Source: an uncultured Bacteroidota bacterium (GTDB taxonomy: Bacteria > Bacteroidota > Bacteroidia > B-17B0 > Aurantibacillaceae). Taken from it: a stretch of 64,000 bases of DNA. The stretch covers positions 62,001 through 126,000 of the forward strand of contig CAITNS010000030.1 of assembly GCA_903893815.1 (NCBI GenBank). The letters are read 5' to 3'. Made by a program: the position numbers and the translations under genes. Within the stretch, counting starts at the first letter, position 1, and the number at the start of each line of letters is the position of its first letter. The notes beneath the pieces are model-generated. The model ran no database searches. It saw nothing but the letters and a program-made list of their open reading frames with translations, and was not told where the DNA came from. Of this stretch, positions 17,549-26,428 are shown piece after piece.

Positions 17549-18511
17549 TTGAAAGTTTTAGTTATACGTTTTAGCTCTATTGGCGACATTGTTTTAACAA
17601 CGCCAATATTACGCTGCATTAAACAACAACTAAAAGACGTTGAACTTCATTTTATTACTAAACAGCAATTTATTTCGGTTATCGAAAACAATCCTTACGT
17701 TGATAAATTTCACACCATTAATCAATCGTTAGCTGAAATTATTCCTCAATTAAAAAAAGAGAACTACGATTATATTATTGATTTACATCACAATGCTCGC
17801 ACCTTAAAATTAAAATTAGCGTTAGGCAAAAAATCTTTTTCGTTTAATAAATTAAATTGGCAAAAATTTTTAATTGTTAATTTCAAAAAAAACAAACTTC
17901 CTCAAAAACATATTGTCGATCGCTATTTTGAAGCTGCGGCTAAAATAGGCGTTAAAAACGATGGCAGAGGTTTAGACTATTTTATAAACGATAAGGATGA
18001 AATAGACATTGTATCGTCGTTACCTGCACTATTTCATAACGACTATCATGCATTAGTGGTAGGTGGCTCTTACTTTACCAAACAAATTCCGCTCAATAAA
18101 TTAAAAGAAATTTGCGCCATTAGTTCGCTTCCTTTAATATTATTGGGAGGTAAAGACGATGCTAAAATTGCTGAACAAGTTTATCAATTGCACAAAAACA
18201 AAGTTTTGAATTTATGTGGTAAACTAAATTTGAATCAATCGGCTTCTATTATTCAACAAGCAAATAACGTCATAACTTCGGATACTGGCTTAATGCACAT
18301 TGCAGCCGCTTATAAAAAAGACATCATCTCCTTATGGGGAAACACCATCCCTGAATTTGGTATGGGACCTTATTTGGCTGGCAAAAATTCTCAGGTATTG
18401 GAAGTAACAAATTTATCGTGCCGACCTTGCTCTAAATTAGGATACAAAAAATGTCCGAAAGGTCATTTTAAATGTATGAACGAAATTCAGCTTAAAAACG
18501 CTCAGTTTTAG
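17549..18511 (+). CDS. Glycosyltransferase family 9 (heptosyltransferase-like)
   Basis: The 320-residue protein starts at a TTG 2 bp after the previous stop. The first residues MKVLVIRFSSIGDIVLTTPI are the classic family-9 beginning, which supports that start. Other hallmarks are DYIIDLHHNARTLKL, the C-terminal sugar-nucleotide region TSDTGLMHIAAAYKKDIISLWG, and a Cys-rich tail (CRPCSKLGYKKCPKGHFKC). Family 9 enzymes transfer heptose or related sugars in LPS core synthesis at the inner-membrane face. Its 3' end overlaps the convergent acyltransferase by 20 bp. Confidence 0.9.
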   Translation: MKVLVIRFSSIGDIVLTTPILRCIKQQLKDVELHFITKQQFISVIENNPYVDKFHTINQSLAEIIPQLKKENYDYIIDLHHNARTLKLKLALGKKSFSFNKLNWQKFLIVNFKKNKLPQKHIVDRYFEAAAKIGVKNDGRGLDYFINDKDEIDIVSSLPALFHNDYHALVVGGSYFTKQIPLNKLKEICAISSLPLILLGGKDDAKIAEQVYQLHKNKVLNLCGKLNLNQSASIIQQANNVITSDTGLMHIAAAYKKDIISLWGNTIPEFGMGPYLAGKNSQVLEVTNLSCRPCSKLGYKKCPKGHFKCMNEIQLKNAQF

Positions 18512-19679
18512 AATAAAAAATACCCAATACTTTTTCAGATAGTTTAATTCCCGCCTTATCAATCCATTTATAATATCCGATAGATAGTATTACTATAACT
18601 GGCAAACTGCATAAAAATGCTAGTATCACGGATGAATTGTATTCGTAGGATATAAAAAATAACTTGAAGAGAAAACACGATAAAGAACACAAAACAATAA
18701 AATGTAAGAGATAAAAGGAAAACGAAATTTTACCTATATAATTTAAAAATCTGCCAGATAAAGCTAATTGTACTTTTTGAGAATTCACAATCACAAACAT
18801 GATTATAAAAGAACCGATAACGTGATAAAATACTTCGTTATTTAGCCAAGGAAAATATAATACGCCATAAATAGTATTTTTAATATTGATGCAACTTGGG
18901 TAAGAACTTAAATAAAATCCAATCATAAAAAGTAACCACAAAAGCCATGAAGAAACATTCAGTGATTTTAACTCTAGTTGTTTTTGCACTACATATTTAT
19001 TTAATATGACACCTAATATAAACGCTGCGTAATAATCATTTCTTGTTACAAATAAAATAAAAACTAATACTCCATACAAACTCATTTTATATTTAATGGG
19101 ATGTGTGATTAATAAGAAAGCAAATATTAATAAAGAACCCAATAACTCATAAGTCATAGTCCATAAAACAGGATTATAGGTATTGTCTTTTAAAAAGAAT
19201 ACATCCACAAACATGTTTTTGAGCATCGGCGTAATGTTTTCAGAAATATTAAAGGAGCCCGCCAACCACTCTTTTGATTTAGTGATATCGCCTAAATGAA
19301 GACGATTCATAAAGCCTAAATGCACAAAAGTATAGGCTAACAAAATAGAGACGGAAACAGGAACTAATAATCTGAAATAACGTTTAATACCATACTGAAT
19401 TAAAATTTGAGGATTGTTATTTTGATGGTAGTTATTACTTAACACATAACCACTCAAAATAAAAAAGATACATACGGCAAAACCTCCGTTATAAAAAATG
19501 TTGAGCGGTATTTGCGCCATCACTTCTTCAAAATAAGATGTCTCATTATGAATTTGAGTTTCATTTGCCGAACTCATGGCGGGATAAAATGCAAGAATAT
19601 AATGATGCAATACCACTATAATAGCCGCCAAACCTCTAATTCCCTCGAGATATCTGAGTTTATGCTTTTCGGCTAACAT
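18492..19679 (-). CDS. Acyltransferase 3 family membrane protein (OafA-like)
   Basis: The 395-residue protein has about ten membrane helices and the family start LRYLEGIRGLAAIIVVLHHY, in which the conserved His lies in VLHHY. The conserved Arg-rich segment is GIKRYFRLLVPV. The family O-acylates exported glycans such as LPS O-antigen or exopolysaccharide. There is no SGNH extension. It sits near the GT9 gene and a hotdog thioesterase, consistent with envelope glycan decoration, although the genes are on opposite strands. Confidence 0.88.
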   Translation of the reverse strand: MLAEKHKLRYLEGIRGLAAIIVVLHHYILAFYPAMSSANETQIHNETSYFEEVMAQIPLNIFYNGGFAVCIFFILSGYVLSNNYHQNNNPQILIQYGIKRYFRLLVPVSVSILLAYTFVHLGFMNRLHLGDITKSKEWLAGSFNISENITPMLKNMFVDVFFLKDNTYNPVLWTMTYELLGSLLIFAFLLITHPIKYKMSLYGVLVFILFVTRNDYYAAFILGVILNKYVVQKQLELKSLNVSSWLLWLLFMIGFYLSSYPSCINIKNTIYGVLYFPWLNNEVFYHVIGSFIIMFVIVNSQKVQLALSGRFLNYIGKISFSFYLLHFIVLCSLSCFLFKLFFISYEYNSSVILAFLCSLPVIVILSIGYYKWIDKAGIKLSEKVLGIFYSKTERF

Positions 19680-19697
19680 TTAAAGCTATAAAATAAA

Positions 19698-20213
19698 TTA
19701 ATCTTGAGTAAATAATGCTTTTAATTCTGTAGCATCATCTGGCTTCATTCTGCCTCCCAAAATTAATGATAACTGACGGCGACGTAAAGCCCCTTCATAT
19801 CTCTTTTTTTCCTCTTCGGTTTCAGGAATTAACGGAGGAACTGGTAATGGCGCGCCATTTTGATCAATGGCTACAAAAGTAAAAATGGCTTCGTTACATT
19901 TTGTCTTGTGCATAGTAATTTTATCTTCTACAAATACATCAATATGAACTTCCATGCTGCTAGTAAAAGCACGAGACACTTTTGCTTCAAGCGTTACTAC
20001 AGAGTTTTGTTTAATTGGGTTGTCAAACGACACATGATTAATAGAAGCTGTAACAACCACTCTGTTAGAATGTCTTCCGGCGGCAATAGCAGATGTAATA
20101 TCCATCCATTGTAATAACTTACCACCAAATAAATTTCCTATATGATTTGTATCGTTGGGCAGTACAACTTCTGTATTGATTGTTAACGATTCTTTTGCAG
20201 TTTTTCCCTTCAT
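19698..20213 (-). CDS. Acyl-CoA thioesterase, hotdog fold (YciA/BACH type)
   Basis: The 171-residue single hotdog domain shows the acyl-CoA hydrolase pattern: catalytic Asn/Asp region PNDTNHIGNLFGGKLLQWMD, then AAGRHSNRVVVTASINHVSF and the long hydrophobic helix. The C-terminal tail has an ERR-like basic segment (KKRYEGALRRRQLSL). It hydrolyses acyl-CoA thioesters in the cytosol. It lies 18 bp upstream of the acyltransferase gene on the same strand, so co-transcription is likely. It is divergent from hemJ. Confidence 0.9.
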   Translation of the reverse strand: MKGKTAKESLTINTEVVLPNDTNHIGNLFGGKLLQWMDITSAIAAGRHSNRVVVTASINHVSFDNPIKQNSVVTLEAKVSRAFTSSMEVHIDVFVEDKITMHKTKCNEAIFTFVAIDQNGAPLPVPPLIPETEEEKKRYEGALRRRQLSLILGGRMKPDDATELKALFTQD

Positions 20214-20242
20214 CAGTTTTTATATTATGACCATAAAAGTAC

Positions 20243-20250
20243 TACCTTTG
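20243..20250 (+). promoter_or_regulatory. -7 promoter element of hemJ
   Basis: TACCTTTG matches the TAnnTTTG consensus 17 bp before the hemJ ATG. No clear TTTG lies 19-23 bp upstream. Confidence 0.4.
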
Positions 20251-20266
20251 TTCTAAATAAAATAAT

Positions 20267-20842
20267 ATGGATTTTAAGTATATATTGGCACTTCATGTGA
20301 TTTTTGTAGTTTGTTGGTTTGCAGGATTGTTTTATATGGTAAGACTGTTCATATATACCAAAGAAGCTAACGAAAAGGAAGAGCCAGCGCGCGAAATTTT
20401 AACTACTCAGTTAGCCTTAATGCAGAAAAAATTATGGTTCATTATTACATGGCCTTCTGCCATAGGTACATTTATTTTTGGTGGATGGCTACTTTTATTG
20501 AACTTAAGCTATTACATATCTCAACCTTGGATGCTACTTAAGCTGATTTTTGTGGGTCTATTAGCCTTATATCACTTACAATGTCATGTTTACTATAAGC
20601 AACAAAAAGTTGGCATCTTTAAAACATCATCTTTCAAATTAAGGTTATTTAATGAATTAGCCACTATTTTTTTGGTAGCAATTGTGTTTTTAGTGATTGT
20701 AAAATCAACAGGCGGATTAGTATGGGGAATGTTAGGCTTATTTATTTTTGCAGCCTTACTCATGGGTGGAGTATTTATATATAAGAAACAACGCAAGGCG
20801 ATAGAAGAAACCAAAAAAAGTAATACGCCACCTACATTGTAG
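20267..20842 (+). CDS. hemJ: Protoporphyrinogen IX oxidase HemJ (UPF0093/CopD-like)
   Basis: The 191-residue inner-membrane protein shows the HemJ pattern: LALHVIFVVCWFAGLFYMVRLFIY (conserved His10 and Arg), KKLWFIITWPSAIGTFIFGGWLL, LYHLQCHVYYKQQ and LRLFNELATIFLVAIVFLVIVK. HemJ oxidises protoporphyrinogen IX to protoporphyrin IX in haem synthesis in bacteria lacking HemG/HemY. An extra fifth helix and basic tail follow the core. The end overlaps the convergent FAD-dehydrogenase gene by 11 bp. Confidence 0.88.
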   Translation: MDFKYILALHVIFVVCWFAGLFYMVRLFIYTKEANEKEEPAREILTTQLALMQKKLWFIITWPSAIGTFIFGGWLLLLNLSYYISQPWMLLKLIFVGLLALYHLQCHVYYKQQKVGIFKTSSFKLRLFNELATIFLVAIVFLVIVKSTGGLVWGMLGLFIFAALLMGGVFIYKKQRKAIEETKKSNTPPTL

Positions 20843-22436
20843 AGTAAATTGCATTCACGCAATTAACACCATCCATAGCCGCACTTACAATGCCACCCGC
20901 ATAGCCAGCGCCTTCAGCACAAGGGTATAAATTTTTGATTTGTACATGTTGCAAGTTGAATTTATCTCTTGGTATACGAACAGGGGTAGAAGTGCGAGAT
21001 TCAACACCGACAATAATGGCTTCGTTACTTAAATAACCACGCATTTTATTATTAAATGCTTTAAAGCCTTGTTGTAAAGTCGTACCTATCATTTTACCCA
21101 ACACATCATTCATTTGAACCGATTGCGTTCCTGGTTGATAAGAACAATCGATTAATTTAGAACTCACTTTATTATTAACAAAGTCTTGCAAATTTTGCGC
21201 TGGAGCAGTTTGTGTTTTTCCTCCCATTTGCCAGGCTTTATGCTCTATTTCTTTTTGCAATTGCAATCCAGCTAAAGCACCGCGTTTTTTATAGGGTTCA
21301 AAGTCAATTAATTCTAAGCCAACAACAATACCACTATTAGCATAAGGATTGTTTCGTTTTGATGGACTCCAACCATTAGTAACGACTTCATCTTGGGCTG
21401 TAGCACAGGGCGCAATAATTCCTCCTGGACACATACAAAACGAATAAACTCCATGCCCTTGAACCTGATGCACTAAACTATAAGATGATGCTGGTAAATA
21501 TGAACGCTTAGAAACGACTTCGTCGTGCGAGTGACAACTGTATTGAATTTGATCAATAAACTCTTGTGGATGTTCAACACGAACTCCTAACGCAAAAGGT
21601 TTTGCCTCAATGGCAATTTTCTTTTTATCCAACAACTCATAAATATCTCTTGCCGAATGTCCAGTTGCTAAAATTAAATGGGTACAACGATGTTCAATAC
21701 TGGTCTTATTTTCTGTCACACCAAGAGGAGTCGAAGTGTCAATAATTACCGATGAAATTTGATCGCCACTATAATTAATATCAACTAGTTTAGAATGAAA
21801 ATGAATTTCCCCACCATGCTTTATAATAGTTTCACGCATATTAGAAATAATATTTGGCAATTTATTAGTCCCTATATGCGGATGCGCATCCACTAAAATA
21901 ACATCATCAGCGCCGTGAAATACAAAGGTTTTTAAAATATGTTCAATATCTCCGCGCTTACTTGAACGCGTGTATAATTTACCGTCGCTGTAAGTTCCTG
22001 CTCCTCCTTCTCCAAAACAATAATTACTTTCGGGATTAACGATATGCTCTTTATTAATCGCCGCTAAATCTCTTCTGCGTGCTTGCACATCTTTTCCTCT
22101 TTCAAATAAAATAGGTTTAATCCCAATTTCTAAACAGCGCAAAGCTGCATACAAACCTGCTGGTCCGGCGCCAATAATAGTAATTGATTTCTGAGCACTT
22201 GAAACATCGGTATAGTTGATTCCCAAGTCATCATCGGCTACAGGTTCGTTAATCCAAACAGCCAATTTTAAATTAACCTTAATGTTTCTCGAACGTGCAT
22301 CAATACTGCGACGTAAGGGTTTAATAAAAAATGTGTCGGTTGAATTTAAAGATAGCTGCTCAGCAACTTCTTGTTTTAATAATTGCTCATCGTAAGCAAT
22401 GTGGGCCGCAACGGCTAAGTTCAATTCTTTTTTCAT
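20832..22436 (-). CDS. FAD-dependent dehydrogenase of the COG2509 type
   Basis: The 534-residue protein has an N-terminal ~80-residue domain (IKPLRRSIDARSRNIKVNLKL) typical of this uncharacterised family. The Rossmann dinucleotide site GAGPAG is at 89-94, followed by NYCFGEGGAGTYSDGKLYTRS, HPHIGTNKLP, LATGHSARD, and the Cys-containing YSFCMCPGGIIAPCA. The C-terminal FAD closure is NLYPCAEGAGYAGGIVSAAMDG. The substrate is unknown; the conserved CMCPGG segment suggests redox chemistry. Convergent overlap with hemJ is 11 bp. Confidence 0.88.
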   Translation of the reverse strand: MKKELNLAVAAHIAYDEQLLKQEVAEQLSLNSTDTFFIKPLRRSIDARSRNIKVNLKLAVWINEPVADDDLGINYTDVSSAQKSITIIGAGPAGLYAALRCLEIGIKPILFERGKDVQARRRDLAAINKEHIVNPESNYCFGEGGAGTYSDGKLYTRSSKRGDIEHILKTFVFHGADDVILVDAHPHIGTNKLPNIISNMRETIIKHGGEIHFHSKLVDINYSGDQISSVIIDTSTPLGVTENKTSIEHRCTHLILATGHSARDIYELLDKKKIAIEAKPFALGVRVEHPQEFIDQIQYSCHSHDEVVSKRSYLPASSYSLVHQVQGHGVYSFCMCPGGIIAPCATAQDEVVTNGWSPSKRNNPYANSGIVVGLELIDFEPYKKRGALAGLQLQKEIEHKAWQMGGKTQTAPAQNLQDFVNNKVSSKLIDCSYQPGTQSVQMNDVLGKMIGTTLQQGFKAFNNKMRGYLSNEAIIVGVESRTSTPVRIPRDKFNLQHVQIKNLYPCAEGAGYAGGIVSAAMDGVNCVNAIYSTM

Positions 22437-22473
22437 AGTGTGGAAGATTTTTATTCTTCAGTTTACAAAATTA

Positions 22474-23226
22474 CTACCCTTCAAATGTGATAGAAAAAAT
22501 AACCATTTTGGAGTTTATTTTTTCGAGACTATTTGTGAAAATATTGTTAAGTGGTTGTTTGAGATTTTTAGTGCCTTGTAAAACCTTTAGTTCTAAGCCT
22601 AATTTAAAATATTGCAAATAAAAATCAACTCCTGCGCCACCGCTGTAAAAAAAATCATCTCGTTTTAACTGCACAGCATCATCTAATTGATTTGCGCCAC
22701 CAGAAGAAACTGGTTTCTTTTTAGAAACTAAATCCATCGAGTATCCTCCACCTAAAATAACATAAGCACCAAAATTATCTAAACGCTTAGATTGTAATTT
22801 AAGCTCCAGAGGGAAAATTAAAAAAGTAGATTCTACGCTTTTTTTATACTCTTTCGTACTATCTCTTTTGGCATTTTCTAATTTATACTCTAAACTACGA
22901 GACGCAAAACTAATGTTTGGTGTAAAGCGCAAACGAATGTATTGATGTAATCTAAAATCAGTAATAATACCTAAAGCAAAGCCTGGATCCGACTTAGTGT
23001 ATATAGTTTTCATGCCATAAGTTACCCCACCAATAACGGTATCAGGAAGTTCGGAATTTTTAATAGTGTGAATTCTAAAATCCGTTTTATTATAAGCTAA
23101 GGCAAAACCAAAGTGCATCTTATTTCTGTAAAACTTTGACAAGTTCACGCCACTCTCTTCTTTATGTTGAGAGTAGCTCTGAAGATAAATCAGGGTAAAT
23201 GCAAGTATGTATAAAAGTTGTTTCAA
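22474..23226 (-). CDS. porT: PorT/SprT-like outer-membrane protein of the type IX secretion system
   Basis: The 250-residue protein has a signal peptide (MKQLLYILAFTLIYLQSYSQ) and an eight-strand barrel pattern. FGFALAYNKTDFRIHTIKN, LRFTPNISFASRSLEYK and the terminal strand KMVIFSITFEG match what I know of PorT/SprT. PorT is needed for T9SS assembly and gliding in Bacteroidota. At least four T9SS-sorted proteins in the window make the call plausible. A generic PorT-fold barrel remains possible, because the family is broad. Confidence 0.72.
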   Translation of the reverse strand: MKQLLYILAFTLIYLQSYSQHKEESGVNLSKFYRNKMHFGFALAYNKTDFRIHTIKNSELPDTVIGGVTYGMKTIYTKSDPGFALGIITDFRLHQYIRLRFTPNISFASRSLEYKLENAKRDSTKEYKKSVESTFLIFPLELKLQSKRLDNFGAYVILGGGYSMDLVSKKKPVSSGGANQLDDAVQLKRDDFFYSGGAGVDFYLQYFKLGLELKVLQGTKNLKQPLNNIFTNSLEKINSKMVIFSITFEG

Positions 23227-23262
23227 TCTGCAATAAAACGTTATTATTTAGCTTTTATTATA

Positions 23263-23937
23263 CTAAGAATTAGACGATGATTCTTTAACTGTTTGCTCGT
23301 CAACTGGAAAAGCTTTTTCTTCAATTGTTGGTTTTGACTTAAAAAAGAAATTTTGAAATACGAGTATAATTCCCACACCAAATGAAATCGCCATATCGGC
23401 AAAATTAAAAATCGCATTAAAAAACTCGAAGTGTTCTCCGCCCCAAATAGGAAACCATGTTGGGAAATTTCCTTCAAATATGGGAAAGTAAAACATATCT
23501 ACAACATGGCCTTGTAAAAACCCTGCATAGCCTCCACCCTCAGGCATAAAAGCTGCTATTTCATATTCAGAACTAGGTCCAAATAAAACTCCGTAAAAAG
23601 CTGAGTCTAAAATATTACCTAAAGCTCCTGCTAAAATAAGAGATACACAAACAATAAATCCTTTATGCTCTTTATCATTAACGATTTTTTTAATATAAAA
23701 TGCTCCTGCAAAAACAGCAATTATTCTAAATAAACTCAAAGCCAATTTCCCGTAATCTCCTCCAAACTCTAATCCCCATGCCATTCCTGGATTTTCTGTA
23801 AAAGTTATTCTAAACCAATCAAAAAAACGATGTGCTTCCCCAATAGGGTAATTAGCCTTGATGTATAGTTTGATCCATTGGTCAATTAATAAGACTGAAA
23901 AAACAGTAATTATTGGAAGTCTGTATTTTTTAAGCAT
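23263..23937 (-). CDS. lspA: Lipoprotein signal peptidase (signal peptidase II)
   Basis: The 224-residue inner-membrane aspartyl protease has four TM helices. Catalytic Asp111 lies in GNILDSAFYG and Asp181 in FNFADMAIS, with the conserved IDQWIKLYIK in helix 1 and ENPGMAWGL. It cleaves prolipoproteins before the lipidated Cys. It is longer than E. coli LspA because of the periplasmic insertion (~118-170) seen in Bacteroidota homologues. The ileS - DksA-like - lspA order is typical, here interrupted by a lipoprotein gene. Confidence 0.95.
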   Translation of the reverse strand: MLKKYRLPIITVFSVLLIDQWIKLYIKANYPIGEAHRFFDWFRITFTENPGMAWGLEFGGDYGKLALSLFRIIAVFAGAFYIKKIVNDKEHKGFIVCVSLILAGALGNILDSAFYGVLFGPSSEYEIAAFMPEGGGYAGFLQGHVVDMFYFPIFEGNFPTWFPIWGGEHFEFFNAIFNFADMAISFGVGIILVFQNFFFKSKPTIEEKAFPVDEQTVKESSSNS

Positions 23938-23952
23938 AGAGCCTATAAAAGC

Positions 23953-23983
23953 AAAAAGGTTATCTTACAAAGATAATCTTTTT
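23953..23983 (-). terminator. Rho-independent terminator of the 24004 lipoprotein gene
   Basis: Arms AAAAAGGTTATCTT / AAGATAATCTTTTT (one G-U pair) enclose a 3-nt loop between the lipoprotein gene and lspA. On the minus strand it ends in a T-run, so lspA probably depends on read-through or its own promoter. Confidence 0.65.
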
Positions 23984-24003
23984 ACTCATTTAAGGTACGA
24001 ATA

Positions 24004-24990
24004 TTACGGCAATGTATTTAAATTAGTTTGTATTTGAGCAATACTAGTTTGAGTTAAAATGGGCATGTTTACAATCATATTTGCGGTCAAAGTTATTGAT
24101 TGAGTGCCATAAAAATAATTTGTACCATCGTAAGTAATGGCAACAATGGTATAAGCTGAGCCCACTGGTAATGAATTTAAATAAGAAACAAATGTTTGAG
24201 AAATATTTGAATAATCATTTGAATTAATTCTAGCTAAAACGTTAGTACCATTCATTGATATATAAATAGCCGTGTTTGAATTATCACTAAATCCTGTTGT
24301 ATTTACAGTGCAAGTAGTTTTAATTCCAGCAAAATTGTAAAAATAATCGCAATTTGCCCACTGTACCGAATCGCAAGTAAAATTGTAATAAAAACCACCA
24401 GTTGAATCCTGACCAACCATTGAGCCTGTTGCTACAGCTGGAGTATTCCAATTTAAATTTGTTTGTGATAAATCGGAGGGCCCTTTTGCATAAAACTCTT
24501 GCATTTGAAAACTAGGGCTAGCACCCGCGGGAACTTGAAACACAACACTACTTGCTGGATTTATTTTTAAAGCTTGGCCTCCTTGGGTTGCATTAAAATA
24601 TACTTCGCCGCCAGATACTAGTAATTGTCCGTTTGATACTGGAATAGCATTATTTAATATCATGTCTTTTTTTGACAACACATCTTTAACCTCAATATTT
24701 ATATTGCCAGCTACAGCTAAACCAGCTTGTGTTAAAAATGAATTAGGGGAAATAATAATTTTTGTGCCATTTGCACAGGTGTGCGTATTGTAATTTGAAC
24801 TGTTTACAACGTAAGTTTCTGAAGGTGTTTTAAGATTAGTAAATAATGCTTTTAGGTTTGCAGTATTTAAAGTTGGAGCAGTTGGCGATGGAGTTTGTTC
24901 CTCTGGTGTTACTGTATCTTTTTTACACGACGTTAAAGTAAGTGTTATACCTACTAAAACTAGCGCCACTGTTTTAGTTAATTTTTTCAT
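24004..24990 (-). CDS. Exported lipoprotein of unknown function
   Basis: The 328-residue protein has a strong lipobox (TLTLTSCKKD, Cys22), then a Thr/Pro linker and beta-rich domains. GTKIIISPNSFLTQAGLAVAGNINIEVKDVLSKKDMI resembles Bacteroidota domains that describe inert surface lipoproteins. Two Cys in the CDSVQWANCDYFYNF segment may pair. I cannot assign a named family. It sits between lspA and the DksA-like gene with its own terminator, so it may be an insertion into that conserved cluster. Confidence 0.75.
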   Translation of the reverse strand: MKKLTKTVALVLVGITLTLTSCKKDTVTPEEQTPSPTAPTLNTANLKALFTNLKTPSETYVVNSSNYNTHTCANGTKIIISPNSFLTQAGLAVAGNINIEVKDVLSKKDMILNNAIPVSNGQLLVSGGEVYFNATQGGQALKINPASSVVFQVPAGASPSFQMQEFYAKGPSDLSQTNLNWNTPAVATGSMVGQDSTGGFYYNFTCDSVQWANCDYFYNFAGIKTTCTVNTTGFSDNSNTAIYISMNGTNVLARINSNDYSNISQTFVSYLNSLPVGSAYTIVAITYDGTNYFYGTQSITLTANMIVNMPILTQTSIAQIQTNLNTLP

Positions 24991-25160
24991 AATTGTTATT
25001 TATTTAAGTTTTTTATAAAATTATGTGTATTTAACTTAACATGGACTTCATTATTAAAAAATAATACAAACTCAAAGTATATATCAAATCAATATATTAC
25101 ATATTTTAAGACAAATAATGAACTAATTTATTACACATTCAAATTAAATAAAAGACATAA

Positions 25161-25184
25161 AAAAAGGGCTAAAAAGCCCTTTTT
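25161..25184 (-). terminator. Rho-independent terminator after the H1/DksA-like gene
   Basis: AAAAAGGGCT (25161-25170) and AGCCCTTTTT (25175-25184) form a perfect 10-bp stem with an AAAA loop 24 bp beyond the gene's stop. It marks the end of the ileS - DksA-like operon. Confidence 0.85.
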
Positions 25185-25207
25185 AAATAATATAAAATAT
25201 AAGAGAA

Positions 25208-26413
25208 TTAACTCGATTGATTTAATTTAGCATCAATTCCTAGGGTTGCGTGAGGAACCGAGCGTAAACGCTCTTTAGGGATTAACTTCCCAGTTACACG
25301 ACAAATACCATAAGTTTTATTTTCAATACGCATTAAAGCATTTTTTAAGTTCACGATGTATTTTTCTTGACGAACTGCTAATTGTGCTGTTTCTTCTTTG
25401 GATAATACATCAGATCCATCTTCTAATAATTTAAATGAAGGTGACGTATCATCAGTTCCATGATTATCAGCATTAGATAAAGTTTGTTTCAACAAATCAT
25501 AATCCGCTTGTGCTTCTTTTAATTTATCAATAATTAAATCTTTAAACTCTCCTAATTCTTTATCAGAATAACGACTTCTATCATCCTTCGTATTTAAAAA
25601 CGGTTTTGGTTGGGCAGCTTGAGGCTTTTTAATTAATGGTTTTGTAATATCAATATGCAAAGGTCTGTTTCTGATATAAGATTCTGAACCTGATGAACGG
25701 CCTTCGTTTTTCTTTCTACGACCACGACCGCGCTTTTCGGGAATTTCATCATCATCATCATCATCTAATGGAATACCACCACCTTCTAAATCTAATACTG
25801 GTGCTTCGTCTAAATCAACTACAACATCATCATCATCTGGTTTTTCGTAATCATCTTTTACATCTACATCAGAATCATCTTCCTCTTCTGGTTCAATATC
25901 ATCTTCCTCATGTTCGTCGCCTTTTTTACCTATTTTAGAAGGATTTGCAGCTTTCTTAGAAGGTTTTGCGCCTTTCTTTGCTACTGCATCAATTGGCTTT
26001 CCAACAACTTTTGCTTTAGCTATTTCTTTAACTGCTTTAGTTGGTTTTGCAGGTGCTGCAATTTTTTTAGAAGGCTTAGCAGCAACTTTAGCTGCTGGCT
26101 TTACTACTTTTTTCTCAACTTTTTTAGGTGCAGGTTTACTTGCTTTTGGAGCTGGTTTTGCAACTTTTACTACTTTTTTTGCGGGAACTTTAGTCACTTT
26201 TTTTGGGGCGGGTTTTGGTGCTGGTTTTTTAGCAACAGCTTTTTTAGCTATTGGTTTTTTGGCAACTAATTTTTTAGCTACTGGTTTTGGAGCAGGCTTA
26301 CTTGCTTTTTTTGCAGGTTTAGCCACAGCTTTTTTTGGAGCTGGTTTCGCAGCCGCCTTTTTAGGCGCTGGGTTGCTTACTTTTTTAACAGGCTTTACAA
26401 TTTTCTTTGCCAT
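25208..26413 (-). CDS. Histone H1-like tail fused to an acidic linker and a DksA/TraR-like domain
   Basis: The 401-residue protein has three parts. Residues ~1-165 are almost only Lys, Ala, Pro and Val in repeats such as KPAPKKAVAKPAKK, like histone H1 C-terminal tails. Residues ~166-240 are very acidic (EEDDIEPEEEDDSDVDV and PLDDDDDDEIPEKRGRGRRKK). Residues ~275-401 form a DksA/TraR-like coiled-coil domain (RYSDKELGEFKDLIIDKLKEA ... YGICRVTGKLIPKERL). Only one Cys remains of the C4 zinc finger, as is common in Bacteroidota members. It is 15 bp downstream of ileS. It likely binds DNA and RNA polymerase; this is inferred. Confidence 0.82.
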   Translation of the reverse strand: MAKKIVKPVKKVSNPAPKKAAAKPAPKKAVAKPAKKASKPAPKPVAKKLVAKKPIAKKAVAKKPAPKPAPKKVTKVPAKKVVKVAKPAPKASKPAPKKVEKKVVKPAAKVAAKPSKKIAAPAKPTKAVKEIAKAKVVGKPIDAVAKKGAKPSKKAANPSKIGKKGDEHEEDDIEPEEEDDSDVDVKDDYEKPDDDDVVVDLDEAPVLDLEGGGIPLDDDDDDEIPEKRGRGRRKKNEGRSSGSESYIRNRPLHIDITKPLIKKPQAAQPKPFLNTKDDRSRYSDKELGEFKDLIIDKLKEAQADYDLLKQTLSNADNHGTDDTSPSFKLLEDGSDVLSKEETAQLAVRQEKYIVNLKNALMRIENKTYGICRVTGKLIPKERLRSVPHATLGIDAKLNQSS

Positions 26414-26428
26414 ATTCTTAACTTAAAA

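Noticed and set aside
23244-23477. 77-codon minus-strand ORF within lspA
   Set aside because: It is another frame of the same DNA as lspA, whose catalytic motifs are intact.
25693-26269. Two long plus-strand ORFs opposite the Lys/Ala/Pro- and Asp-rich gene
   Set aside because: Their composition (His-Leu or Phe-Cys runs) is a reverse-strand shadow of the low-complexity repeats.
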